Below are positions 25,099 to 32,777 of a DNA stretch of 64,000 bases, one piece after another. The notes beneath the pieces are model-generated. The model was not told the DNA's origin, searched no databases, and saw only the letters and a program-made list of their open reading frames with translations. The DNA is taken from positions 2,307,360 through 2,371,359 of the forward strand of contig NZ_HG315690.1 in the NCBI RefSeq assembly GCF_000455345.1. Direction: 5' to 3'. Both the position numbers and the translations under genes were made by a program. The number at the start of each line of letters is the position of its first letter. Position 1 is the stretch's first letter. The stretch comes from Halopiger goleimassiliensis. Lineage in GTDB: Archaea > Halobacteriota > Halobacteria > Halobacteriales > Natrialbaceae.

Positions 25099-26160
25099 TT
25101 ACGGTTCGAAGTTACGACCGTAGTCGACGAACTCGACAGTCTCGGGTGACTCGACATCCAGAAGGATCCGGAACGTCGGCATGTTGACGTTGCGTGCGAT
25201 GTCGAAATAGCCCCAGCCCCGCTGGATCCACGATTCGGCCGTCCCCGCGTACGGTGTCACCGGATAGTACGCCTGGACGGCCGTTTGCTCGAGTAACTGC
25301 CGCGCTGGACGGATCGGTTCGAAGACGGCCGCACCGATGTGCTCGATGTCGTTGTCCGCTATCGTCTCCTGTGCACGTTGCATATCCGCTGGGCGGACGT
25401 CGTCGTTGGCGGCGAGATTGACGACGAGCGGTTCGATCGTTGCGTCGTACCGATCGGCCACGTACTCGAAGGCGTTGTGGGCGGCCAGGAAGACGACGTC
25501 ACGCTCCGCGAGGTCGAACAGGTCCTGCCACTCCTCGGCGAGGGCCTCGAGGTCCGCTTGGAGGGCGTCCACGTTCTCGTCGAAGGCGTCCTCGTAGGAC
25601 GGCGCGATTTCCATCAACCCCTCAGCAATGTTGTCGACCGACCGGGTTGCTCGTTCGGGATCGAGCCAGAAGTGTGGATCCTTCGCGTCTCCGACAGCCT
25701 CGTCGTCTTCGACGGTGTCGGCGAGGTCGATCAGATCGATTCCCTCTCGAACGTTGATCAGGTGCGTGTCCTGGTTCTCGTCCTCGAGGGTAGCTCTCGC
25801 CCGATCAGCCCACGGCTGGAAATCGGGACCGACGTGGATAAACGCGTCTGCGTCGGTGATGTCCCGCTGGACGGACGGGTCCGGCTCCCAACCGTGACCG
25901 TGCATTCCCGTCGGGACCAGGTTCTCGACCGAAACCGGCGTCCCGTCGGCAATCCGTCTCGCGAAGTCGTAAAAGGTGAAAAACGACGCGACTGCGACTG
26001 TCCGGCCGGTGTCTTCCGCCTGACTGGTTCCATCGCCCCCCTCCGAACGGGTGCCGAAACAACCGGCCAGCCCGGTCGTTACCGCACTCGTTCCGAGAGC
26101 GACTGCCCGTCGACGGGAAACGACTTGACGATCGCTGTGGATCGATTGATCAGCTGTCAT
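25099..26160 (-). CDS. Zn/Mn ABC transporter substrate-binding lipoprotein (ZnuA-like)
   Basis: This 353-residue protein has a twin-arginine-type signal (SRRRAVALGTSAVTTGLAGC) with the lipobox cysteine at 34, so it is exported folded and anchored outside. Probable metal ligands are His87 and His89 in TGMHGHGWEPDP, His163 in KDPHFWLDP and His228 in FLAAHNAFEYVADRY. In manganese-type proteins the third ligand is usually Glu, so His228 favours zinc. The usual C-terminal Asp ligand is not obvious (VTPYAGTAES), and Glu281 in AAVFEPIRP may take part. It is the first gene of the operon, with ACTAATATA about 28 bases before the ATG. Confidence 0.92.
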   Translation of the reverse strand: MTADQSIHSDRQVVSRRRAVALGTSAVTTGLAGCFGTRSEGGDGTSQAEDTGRTVAVASFFTFYDFARRIADGTPVSVENLVPTGMHGHGWEPDPSVQRDITDADAFIHVGPDFQPWADRARATLEDENQDTHLINVREGIDLIDLADTVEDDEAVGDAKDPHFWLDPERATRSVDNIAEGLMEIAPSYEDAFDENVDALQADLEALAEEWQDLFDLAERDVVFLAAHNAFEYVADRYDATIEPLVVNLAANDDVRPADMQRAQETIADNDIEHIGAAVFEPIRPARQLLEQTAVQAYYPVTPYAGTAESWIQRGWGYFDIARNVNMPTFRILLDVESPETVEFVDYGRNFEP

Positions 26161-26182
26161 CGATTCCGGATTTCAGGCAACC

Positions 26183-26230
26183 ACTAATATAGTTTGCTAG
26201 CACAAACATGAAAATTAGACTCGTCTAATT
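26183..26230 (-). promoter_or_regulatory. promoter and bipartite operator of the Zn/Mn importer operon
   Basis: A TATA-like box (ACTAATATA, 26183-26191) is followed upstream by the dyad GTTTGCTAGCACAAAC (26192-26207) and by TTAGACTCGTCTAA (26215-26228), whose arms extend to AATTAGAC/GTCTAATT. The second site overlaps the stop codon of the regulator gene. Very similar paired motifs lie before that regulator, which makes it the likely binding protein. Confidence 0.6.
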
Positions 26231-26905
26231 AGAGGTCCCGTCGGCCGCTCGAACACCGAGGCGTCGTGCGACGTGGGTCGGCAACGGGACCGACGCGTCG
26301 CCGGAGGCGGGGAAAACCGTGACGAGATCGATCGGTGGGGCGTCCTCGACGGACAGTCGCGTCCCCGGACCGATACCCTGTCGGGTCAGATACTCACGAA
26401 CGTCCGGATCACGATGGGGGACCTGTTCGACGACCACTGTCTCTCCCGGTCCGTATTCGGTAAGCGGGGCGAACGGACCCTCAGTCGGAATCGAGAGGCT
26501 CGAATCCGGGATCGGATCGCCGTGTGGGTCCGTCGTCGGTTCCCCCAGAAACGCCTCGAGTCGCGAGACGAATTCGTCACTGACGTGGTGTTCGAGTCGA
26601 TCCGCTTCGTCGTGGACTTCCGACCAGGGATAGTCGAGACACTCGACGAGAAACGTCTCGAGCAGTCTGTGATTCCTGACGAGGCGAAGCACGACCGATT
26701 CGCCCTCCGCACTCAGTTCGACGCCCTCGTACGGCGTATACTCGACGAATCCCTGTTCGTCCAGCGTCTCGAGCATGCTGGTGACCGATGGAGGCGTCAC
26801 ACCGAGGTCCTCGCTGATCTCCGCAGTTCCCACCGCCCGTTCGTGTTCGGTCTGGAGGTAATAGATCGCCGTAAGGTAGTCCTCCGCGATCGGACTGAGG
26901 GTCAT
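26225..26905 (-). CDS. DtxR/MntR (SirR)-family metal-dependent regulator
   Basis: This 226-residue protein has an N-terminal winged helix (MTLSPIAEDYLTAIYYLQ, GTAEISEDLGVTPPSVTSML), a metal-binding dimerisation domain with ligand candidates Asp9, the His of VRNHRLLETFL and the E/H cluster in DEADRLEHHVSDE, and a C-terminal FeoA/SH3-like domain (about 150-220). It should repress the adjacent importer when Zn or Mn is plentiful. The open frame starts six codons earlier, but CATATTAATG 25-30 bases upstream places the start at MTLSPIAED. The stop codon lies inside the importer operator. Confidence 0.92.
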   Translation of the reverse strand: MTLSPIAEDYLTAIYYLQTEHERAVGTAEISEDLGVTPPSVTSMLETLDEQGFVEYTPYEGVELSAEGESVVLRLVRNHRLLETFLVECLDYPWSEVHDEADRLEHHVSDEFVSRLEAFLGEPTTDPHGDPIPDSSLSIPTEGPFAPLTEYGPGETVVVEQVPHRDPDVREYLTRQGIGPGTRLSVEDAPPIDLVTVFPASGDASVPLPTHVARRLGVRAADGTSN

Positions 26906-26928
26906 CGCTGAGTGCTTCTCCAACGACC

Positions 26929-26974
26929 CATATTAATGTTTGCTGGGCTAATAAAATAATTTGACTAGTCTAAA
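26929..26974 (-). promoter_or_regulatory. promoter and bipartite operator of the metalloregulator
   Basis: CATATTAAT (26929-26936 core) is the TATA-like box. Upstream of it lie GTTTGCTGGGCTAATA (26938-26953) and TTTGACTAGTCTAA (26960-26973). The latter matches the importer site TTAGACTCGTCTAA at 12 of 14 positions. Autoregulation by the DtxR/MntR-type protein is the simplest reading. Confidence 0.6.
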
Positions 26975-27031
26975 ATAGTTCTTCTGACGATCGGATCGGC
27001 TGGAGTGCGTCTGTTCTGATGGCTGAACGCC

Positions 27032-27145
27032 TCAGTTCGAGTGACCGGCCCCGGACCGGCGGTACAACCGGACCCAGTATGTCAGAGCCAGGACGCCCGT
27101 GACGAGGAACGCGGCCAGCAGCAGAGTCGCGACGGGTGCGTCCAT
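27032..27145 (-). CDS. 37-residue single-span membrane protein
   Basis: ATG at 27143-27145 opens a frame reading MDAPVATLLLAAFLVTGVLA, then LTYWVRLYRRSGAGHSN and TGA. Third positions are almost all G or C, as in real genes here. One transmembrane helix is followed by a short basic tail, giving an N-out/C-in topology. It lies between the metalloregulator and dph5. The function is unknown; it could be a small subunit or regulatory peptide of a membrane complex. Confidence 0.65.
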   Translation of the reverse strand: MDAPVATLLLAAFLVTGVLALTYWVRLYRRSGAGHSN

Positions 27146-27285
27146 CCCGGGAGGCCCCCACCGGTCCCACGTCGCCCCGGCGACGATTCCGGTACCGACA
27201 ACCCGATTCCGTCCGCCGGTCGCGGTCCCGCCTCGACGGCCCGCGACTCGAAACCTTGACCCGCCGCCTGCGAGTACGGGAAGCC

Positions 27286-28074
27286 ATGCTCACGTTCATC
27301 GGTCTCGGCCTCTACGACGAGCGCTCGATCACCGTCGAGGGCCAGGAGGCGCTACGAAGCGCCGACCGCGCGTACGCCGAGTTCTACACCAGCAAACTGC
27401 TCGGCACCTCGGTGGCCGAACTCGAGTCCTACCACGACGTCGAGATCGAGGTCCGCGACCGCGCGGGCGTCGAGCGGGACCCCGAGGAGATCCTCGCGAC
27501 GGCCGAAAGCGAAGACGTCGCGTTCCTCACTGCGGGCGATACGATGATCTCGACGACCCACGTCGACCTCCGACTGCGTGCTCACGAGCGGGGCATCGAG
27601 ACTCGCGTGATCCACGGCGTTACCGCCCAGACCGCCGCGAGCGCGCTGACGGGGCTGCAGAACTACCGGTTCGGCAAGGCGACGACCCTCCCCTTTCCCT
27701 ACGCCCACGGGGCCGACGGGCTCCCCGCGAGCGTCACCGAAACGATCGACGCGAACCGCGCGGACGGCCTCCACACCGTCGTCTACCTCGACATCAAAGT
27801 CGGCCACGAGCGCGCCGACGAGGACGAATTCATGACCGCCGACGTCGGTGCTGAACTCCTGTCCGAGGAGTACCCCGACCTCGTGGGCGTCGTCGTCGCC
27901 CGGGCGGGGAGTCCCGACCCGCTCGTGGAAGCGGGACCGATGACCGAACTGGCCGACCGGAAGTTCGGCGACCCGCTCCACCTGCTCGTGATCCCCGGCG
28001 AGTGTCACCTGCTCGAGGCCGACGCGCTGGTCGAACTCGCCGGCGCGGACCGCGACGACCTCGATATCGACTGA
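27286..28074 (+). CDS. dph5: diphthine synthase
   Basis: This 262-residue protein starts MLTFIGLGLYDERSITVEGQ, the hallmark of Dph5, with the SAM-site segment DVAFLTAGDTMISTTHVDLRL and the VIHGVTAQTAASALTGLQNYRFGKATTLPFP motif. It methylates the modified histidine of elongation factor 2 on the way to diphthamide. The ATG at 27286 is fixed by the conserved N-terminus. It stands alone, with divergent transcription from the small membrane protein gene upstream. Confidence 0.95.
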   Translation: MLTFIGLGLYDERSITVEGQEALRSADRAYAEFYTSKLLGTSVAELESYHDVEIEVRDRAGVERDPEEILATAESEDVAFLTAGDTMISTTHVDLRLRAHERGIETRVIHGVTAQTAASALTGLQNYRFGKATTLPFPYAHGADGLPASVTETIDANRADGLHTVVYLDIKVGHERADEDEFMTADVGAELLSEEYPDLVGVVVARAGSPDPLVEAGPMTELADRKFGDPLHLLVIPGECHLLEADALVELAGADRDDLDID

Positions 28075-28160
28075 TTCGGAACTGCTCGATCGGGAACGGA
28101 AAACCGGTGACCCGCTCCGGGACCCCCACCCCTATTGGGAAAAAGAACTACGATCGTAGT

Positions 28161-30311
28161 ATGGAGGAAGAGGTTTCGCGGCTGGTCGACCGGCTCACGC
28201 TCGAGGAGAAACTCCGGCTGATCCGCGGGGCGGCCGATCCGGAGGGGACGGCGACGGGGTACGTGCCGGGCGTCGAACGGCTCGATATCCCACCGTTGCG
28301 ACTGGTGGACGGACCGCTCGGGGTACGGGCGATGGGCGAACGCGCGACGGCGTTTCCGTCGTCGATCGCGCTCGCGTCGACGTGGGATCCCGACCTCGCG
28401 CGCGAGTTCGGTGCGGCCCTCGGCCGGGAGGCGGCCGCCCACGGACAGGACGTGGTGCTCGGGCCGGGGATGAACCTGATCCGGGTGCCTCACTGCGGAC
28501 GGAACTTCGAGTACTACAGCGAGGACCCACACCTCACCGCACGGATCGGCGTCCCCACGATCGACGGGATCCAGTCGGAAGGCGTCGCGGCGACGGCCAA
28601 ACACTACGTCGCGAACAACCAGGAGACGAATCGCTACGACGTCAGCGCAGACGTGAGCGAGCGCGCGCTGCGCGAACTGTACCTCCCCGGGTTCCGTGCG
28701 GCGGTCGAGGACGGCGACGTGCTGTCCGTGATGAGCGCCTACAACCGCGTCAACGGGACCCACATGAGCGATCACGAGCGCCTCCTGCAGGACGTGCTCA
28801 AAGACGAGTGGGGGTTCGACGGGGTCGTCGTCTCCGACTGGTGGGGCACCCGCAGCGCCGTCGCGGCCGCCGAGGCGGGACTCGACCTCGAGATGCCCGG
28901 CGTGGGGATCGAGGCGTTCCTGCCGGAGGAGATGCCAGCTCAGGGAGCGGACGACGGTGGGGCCGAACTGCCCGATCTCGACGACCTCGAGGGGATGGTC
29001 GATTCGGTCGACGCCGACGCGGGCGGCGGTCCGCTTCCGCCGATCCCGGAGTTCCCGGCGTACTTCGGCGATCCGCTTCGGGAGGCGATCGAGTCGGGCG
29101 ACGTCGACGAGGCCGTCGTCGACGAGAAGGTCCGCCGCGTACTCCGGCTCGTGGACCGACTGGGTCGGCTCGAGGGCGACGCACCGGAAGGCACACTCGA
29201 CACGCCCGAACACCGCCGACTGGCCCGCGACGTCGCCGTCGAGGGGTCGGTCCTGCTGGCCAACGACGGAGTCCTTCCCCTCGACGGGGGCGACTCGATC
29301 GGCGTGATCGGCCCGAACGCCGACGCCGCGAAACTGGGCGGCGGCGGCTCCTCCGAGGTGTCGCCGCTCGTCGAGACGAGCCCGCTCGAGGGGCTCGCGG
29401 AGCGGTTCGACGAGGTGGCGTTCGAACGAGGTGCGGAGCCGATCGCAGAGTCGTCGTTTTTCAACCCGACCGAGGACGGGCAGGCGGACGCGGACGCGAG
29501 CATCGAGGACGCGGTCGCCCTCGCGGAATCGGTCGACTGTGCCGTCGTCGTCGCCCAGGACGACGCGACGGAGTTCAGGGACCGCCCCGACCTCGCGTTG
29601 CCGGGCGAGCAGGACGCCCTGATCGAGGCGGTTGCGGACGCCGCCGAGCGGACCGTCGTCGTTCTCCGGACCAGCGGCCCCGTCACGATGCCGTGGCTCG
29701 AGTCGGTCGACGCCGTTCTCGAGACGTGGTACCCCGGCCAGGCCGACGGTGAGGCGCTCGCGGCCGTCCTCAGCGGGGACGCCGACCCCGGCGGCCGCCT
29801 GCCGGTGACGTTCGGACGGTCGGCCGACGACTACCCGACGGCCGGCGAGGAGGCCTTTCCGGGGGTCGACGGCGTCGCGAGCTACGACGAGGGCGTCTTC
29901 GTCGGCTACCGCCACTTCGACGCCGCCGACGTCGATCCACTGTTCCCGTTCGGGCACGGCCTTTCGTACGCGACCGTCGAGTACGGGGACGTCACCGTGA
30001 CGGAGACGGAGGACGGGTTCGAGGTGGCCGCTACCGTCCGGAACGTCGGCGACCGGGCCGGTACGGAGGTCGTCCAGGTCTACGCAGGCACGGCAGCCGC
30101 GCCGGTCCCCTGCCCGGAACGCGAACTCGTCGGCTTCGAGGCCGTCTCGCTCGAGCCCGGGACCGAAACGACCGTTCGAATCCCGGTTGAACGGGAGGCG
30201 TTCGCGTACTACGACGACGCCGACGGCTGGACCGTCCCCGACGGGACGAACGATCTCGTCGTCGGCCGTTCCTCGCGGGACATCGAGGCGGCGTTCCGGG
30301 TGGAGTGCTGA
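28161..30311 (+). CDS. glycoside hydrolase family 3 beta-glucosidase/xylosidase
   Basis: This 716-residue protein has an N-terminal GH3 barrel (LTLEEKLRLIRGAADPEG, KHYVANNQETNRYDV) with the catalytic nucleophile Asp226 in GVVVSDWWGTR. It continues with the alpha/beta sandwich domain (about 390-560) and a C-terminal fibronectin-III-like domain (about 620-716, with VQVYAGTAA). There is no signal peptide, so it is cytoplasmic and probably hydrolyses imported oligosaccharides or glycosides. The last 22 codons before the stop read cleanly. Its downstream neighbour is convergent. Confidence 0.93.
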   Translation: MEEEVSRLVDRLTLEEKLRLIRGAADPEGTATGYVPGVERLDIPPLRLVDGPLGVRAMGERATAFPSSIALASTWDPDLAREFGAALGREAAAHGQDVVLGPGMNLIRVPHCGRNFEYYSEDPHLTARIGVPTIDGIQSEGVAATAKHYVANNQETNRYDVSADVSERALRELYLPGFRAAVEDGDVLSVMSAYNRVNGTHMSDHERLLQDVLKDEWGFDGVVVSDWWGTRSAVAAAEAGLDLEMPGVGIEAFLPEEMPAQGADDGGAELPDLDDLEGMVDSVDADAGGGPLPPIPEFPAYFGDPLREAIESGDVDEAVVDEKVRRVLRLVDRLGRLEGDAPEGTLDTPEHRRLARDVAVEGSVLLANDGVLPLDGGDSIGVIGPNADAAKLGGGGSSEVSPLVETSPLEGLAERFDEVAFERGAEPIAESSFFNPTEDGQADADASIEDAVALAESVDCAVVVAQDDATEFRDRPDLALPGEQDALIEAVADAAERTVVVLRTSGPVTMPWLESVDAVLETWYPGQADGEALAAVLSGDADPGGRLPVTFGRSADDYPTAGEEAFPGVDGVASYDEGVFVGYRHFDAADVDPLFPFGHGLSYATVEYGDVTVTETEDGFEVAATVRNVGDRAGTEVVQVYAGTAAAPVPCPERELVGFEAVSLEPGTETTVRIPVEREAFAYYDDADGWTVPDGTNDLVVGRSSRDIEAAFRVEC

Positions 30312-30333
30312 TCGCCGCCGACGCGAGCGCCGG

Positions 30334-31407
30334 TTACTCCTCGAGAACGCTCTCGATGCGCTCGAGGAAGTCGCCGGGCATCTCGACGTGGGGCGAGTGG
30401 CCCGTGTTACCGAAGACGTCCTCCTCGTACGTCCCGCCCCGATCCGCGTAGGTTTCGAAGACGGCGCGGGTCTGGTCGATCATCGGCTGGGGCGGGAAGA
30501 CGTCCTCGCCCGGCCAGCCGGGTACCTCGCCCATGCGGCCCAGCGTCCCGAGGTCGAACAGCGACTCGTTGGAGACGATCTGATCGGAGTCGCCACGGAT
30601 CCACAGCAGCGGCGGCTTCTCGGCGGGATCGATCTCGGTGATCGCCTCGAGCTGACAGTACTTCGGCGACAGCGCGTTGTTGACGCCGGTGTCGCCGGGA
30701 GCGACGCCAGGCCAGTTCTCGCTCTCGGTCGCGGAGCCGGGGTAGTTCTCGTCGCCGGTGGCCGTATCGAGCATCCCCGTCAGGTACGACTCCTCGCGCT
30801 CGTCGTCGAACGTGTGGGAGGGGTCGACGTAGTACGTCCGCAGGATCCGCCGCGCGGACGTCTCGCCCTCCCCTCGATCGCGCTCGGCGAGTGACGATAC
30901 GAACGCGTCGTTCCCGATACCGCCGCCGGAGCCCGCGTAGTCGTCGAAACAGGGCGTCCCCTCGACGTCCTTCGTGCCGCCGAAGCCGTACGGCGAGACG
31001 GGGTTGACGAGTACGAGCGAGTCGACGTCGGTCGGCGTCTCGATCGTATACCGCATCGCGACGCCGCCGCCTTTCGACCAGCCGACCAGCGTGAACGGCG
31101 TCGGAACCTCGAGCGCCTCACACAGCGCCTCGAGGTCGCGGACGAAGTCGCCCAGCCCGTTCGTCGCGTCGACGGGTTTCGTCTCCGAATCGCCGTAGCC
31201 GCGCATATCCGGGGCGACGGCGTAGTGGTCGTCCGACAGGTCGGCCAGGACGTGTTCGTAAAAGCGCGACGAGGAGACGTTTCCGTGGAGAAAGACGATC
31301 GGCTCGCCACCGCCGTCGGGGTCGCCCGACTCCAGGAGGTGCGTCTCGAGGCGGTCGGTTTCGATCGTCCGCGAGCGGACGCCGTCGAGGGTGTCGGCTC
31401 GTGACAT
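30334..31407 (-). CDS. alpha/beta-fold hydrolase
   Basis: This 357-residue protein has the oxyanion-hole motif PIVFLHGNVSSSRFY, the nucleophile elbow LVGWSKGGGVAMRY (Ser111), and a C-terminal His in FGNTGHSPHVEMPGDF. The Asp lies in LLWIRGDSDQIVSN. A cap insertion of about 100 residues (about 135-245) is larger than in simple esterases. The start at 31405-31407 is supported by ATAGTTATC 27 bases upstream; the longer open frame is not used. It could be an epoxide hydrolase, haloperoxidase-like enzyme or esterase. Confidence 0.88.
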   Translation of the reverse strand: MSRADTLDGVRSRTIETDRLETHLLESGDPDGGGEPIVFLHGNVSSSRFYEHVLADLSDDHYAVAPDMRGYGDSETKPVDATNGLGDFVRDLEALCEALEVPTPFTLVGWSKGGGVAMRYTIETPTDVDSLVLVNPVSPYGFGGTKDVEGTPCFDDYAGSGGGIGNDAFVSSLAERDRGEGETSARRILRTYYVDPSHTFDDEREESYLTGMLDTATGDENYPGSATESENWPGVAPGDTGVNNALSPKYCQLEAITEIDPAEKPPLLWIRGDSDQIVSNESLFDLGTLGRMGEVPGWPGEDVFPPQPMIDQTRAVFETYADRGGTYEEDVFGNTGHSPHVEMPGDFLERIESVLEE

Positions 31408-31539
31408 AGCCCCCCGTACCACGGCCCCCGTGATAACTATCAGGCCCGGGACCGATCCCCGGCGCAGGCGGTAGTCGCGGGTCGACCCCTCCAGCGGCGG
31501 ACCGGAGCTATAAACCGCCGCGGCCCGACCCGTCGAACC

Positions 31540-31959
31540 ATGGGCGACTCCGATTCCGACCCGTCGGCGATCCGGTCGCTCGCGGTCTCGCCCGACGACG
31601 CCGTCGATGCCTTCGTCTACACGCGGGAGAACCCCGGCGAGGCGGTCCTCCGGGTGACGCCGCCGTTTCACGGGCGGATGCGCGCCCGCCTGCACGTCTA
31701 CCGCGTCGACGACGCGCCGCTGACCGGTGCGGTCCACGTCGACCCAGCTGCGATCATCGACGACCAGGTCGTCGCCGACTACCCCGAACTGGACGACCGA
31801 CTCGAGTCGGTCGACTCCGAGGAGACCGAACGCCTCCGCGAACGTCACGCCGAAGCGGTCGAATCGTGGCGGACGCGCGCCCGGGACGCGCTGCTCGAGA
31901 CGGTCACGATCGAGACTCCCGACGGACCGCAGGAGGTTCGGATCACGCCGCTCGGGTGA
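31540..31959 (+). CDS. conserved haloarchaeal hypothetical protein
   Basis: This 139-residue acidic protein has a beta-rich first half (EAVLRVTPPFHGRMRARLHV, then APLTGAVHVDPAAIIDD) and a helical second half (SEETERLRERHAEAVESWRTRARDALLETVTI). CTATAAACC lies about 28 bases before the ATG. I recognise no family and see no motif for catalysis or metal binding. Confidence 0.7.
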   Translation: MGDSDSDPSAIRSLAVSPDDAVDAFVYTRENPGEAVLRVTPPFHGRMRARLHVYRVDDAPLTGAVHVDPAAIIDDQVVADYPELDDRLESVDSEETERLRERHAEAVESWRTRARDALLETVTIETPDGPQEVRITPLG

Positions 31960-32098
31960 CGACGATCCGCGGCCGGTTCACGGTAGCCGCTCGAGTGCTC
32001 TGTCCCCCGCCGTGCGACCGCCATCACCGCTCTGTCGGCTACTTTCACTTTCACCACGGACGGATCGGTTTGACGTACCGTCACTCCAACGTGGGGAT

Positions 32099-32299
32099 AT
32101 GACGCTGATCGTCGATCGAACCAGTGACCGGGAGGCACGCACGGACGACCGTTCCGAGGCGACCGAATCGCGACGCCGCATCGACGTCACCGACGTCCAC
32201 ACCGGCGGCATCGAGGGCTTCGTCGACTCGAGCGTCGACACCGACTGCGTCTCCCTCGAACACCGCGGCGGTCGTACCTACCTCCTGCTCGAGGAGTAA
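32099..32299 (+). CDS. small haloarchaeal protein
   Basis: This 66-residue protein begins MTLIVDRTSDREARTDDRSE and ends SLEHRGGRTYLLLEE. The N-terminal half is charged and likely disordered. The C-terminal half (VHTGGIEGFVDSSVDT, CVSLEHRGGRTYLLL) is compact and beta-like with one Cys. The codons are strongly GC3-biased. The function is unknown. Confidence 0.6.
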   Translation: MTLIVDRTSDREARTDDRSEATESRRRIDVTDVHTGGIEGFVDSSVDTDCVSLEHRGGRTYLLLEE

Positions 32300-32471
32300 C
32301 GACGGCCGTCACGGACGGGGGTGACAGAGGGGTCGGCTGCCGGAGAGACGGCCGGCCCTGGCGACGAAACCCTCGCGTAGAATCGCCCGTTCGTGACCGT
32401 CATTCTGCCTTGAACGTCGCGTTCGAAATATTGGCATAAGTTCTTAACCTACCATCGCCCACTCGAGACGT

Positions 32472-32777
32472 ATGCACGCAGATCCATGGACGAAAACGAC
32501 GGTCGTCGACGAGCGACGGCCGAGTATGGCGGTCATCGACGTCGTCGCCTCGCTCGAAGGCGTCGATCCCCTCGATCTCGATCCGCTGTACGATTCGATG
32601 GACCCCGATGCGCTCGATTCGATCTGTCGTGAGGACGGCTTCACGGAACTCGCGTTTACCTACTGCAACCGTTCGATCACCATCGACGGCACCGGCGACG
32701 CCCTCGAGATCGCGGTCGAGGACGTCCCCGCCGTCGAGGGGGCAACCGAGGTCGCAGACACCGAGCGATCCGCCTAG
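32472..32777 (+). CDS. HalOD1 output-domain protein
   Basis: This 101-residue protein is a single HalOD1 domain: SMAVIDVVASLEGVDPLDLDPLYDSMDPDALDSI, then LAFTYCNRSITIDGTGDALEIAV. HalOD1 is a haloarchaeal output domain found alone or after sensor domains in signalling proteins; its activity is not known. TTCTTAACC about 28 bases before the ATG serves as promoter. Its stop overlaps the end of the convergent methylase gene by four bases. Confidence 0.88.
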   Translation: MHADPWTKTTVVDERRPSMAVIDVVASLEGVDPLDLDPLYDSMDPDALDSICREDGFTELAFTYCNRSITIDGTGDALEIAVEDVPAVEGATEVADTERSA

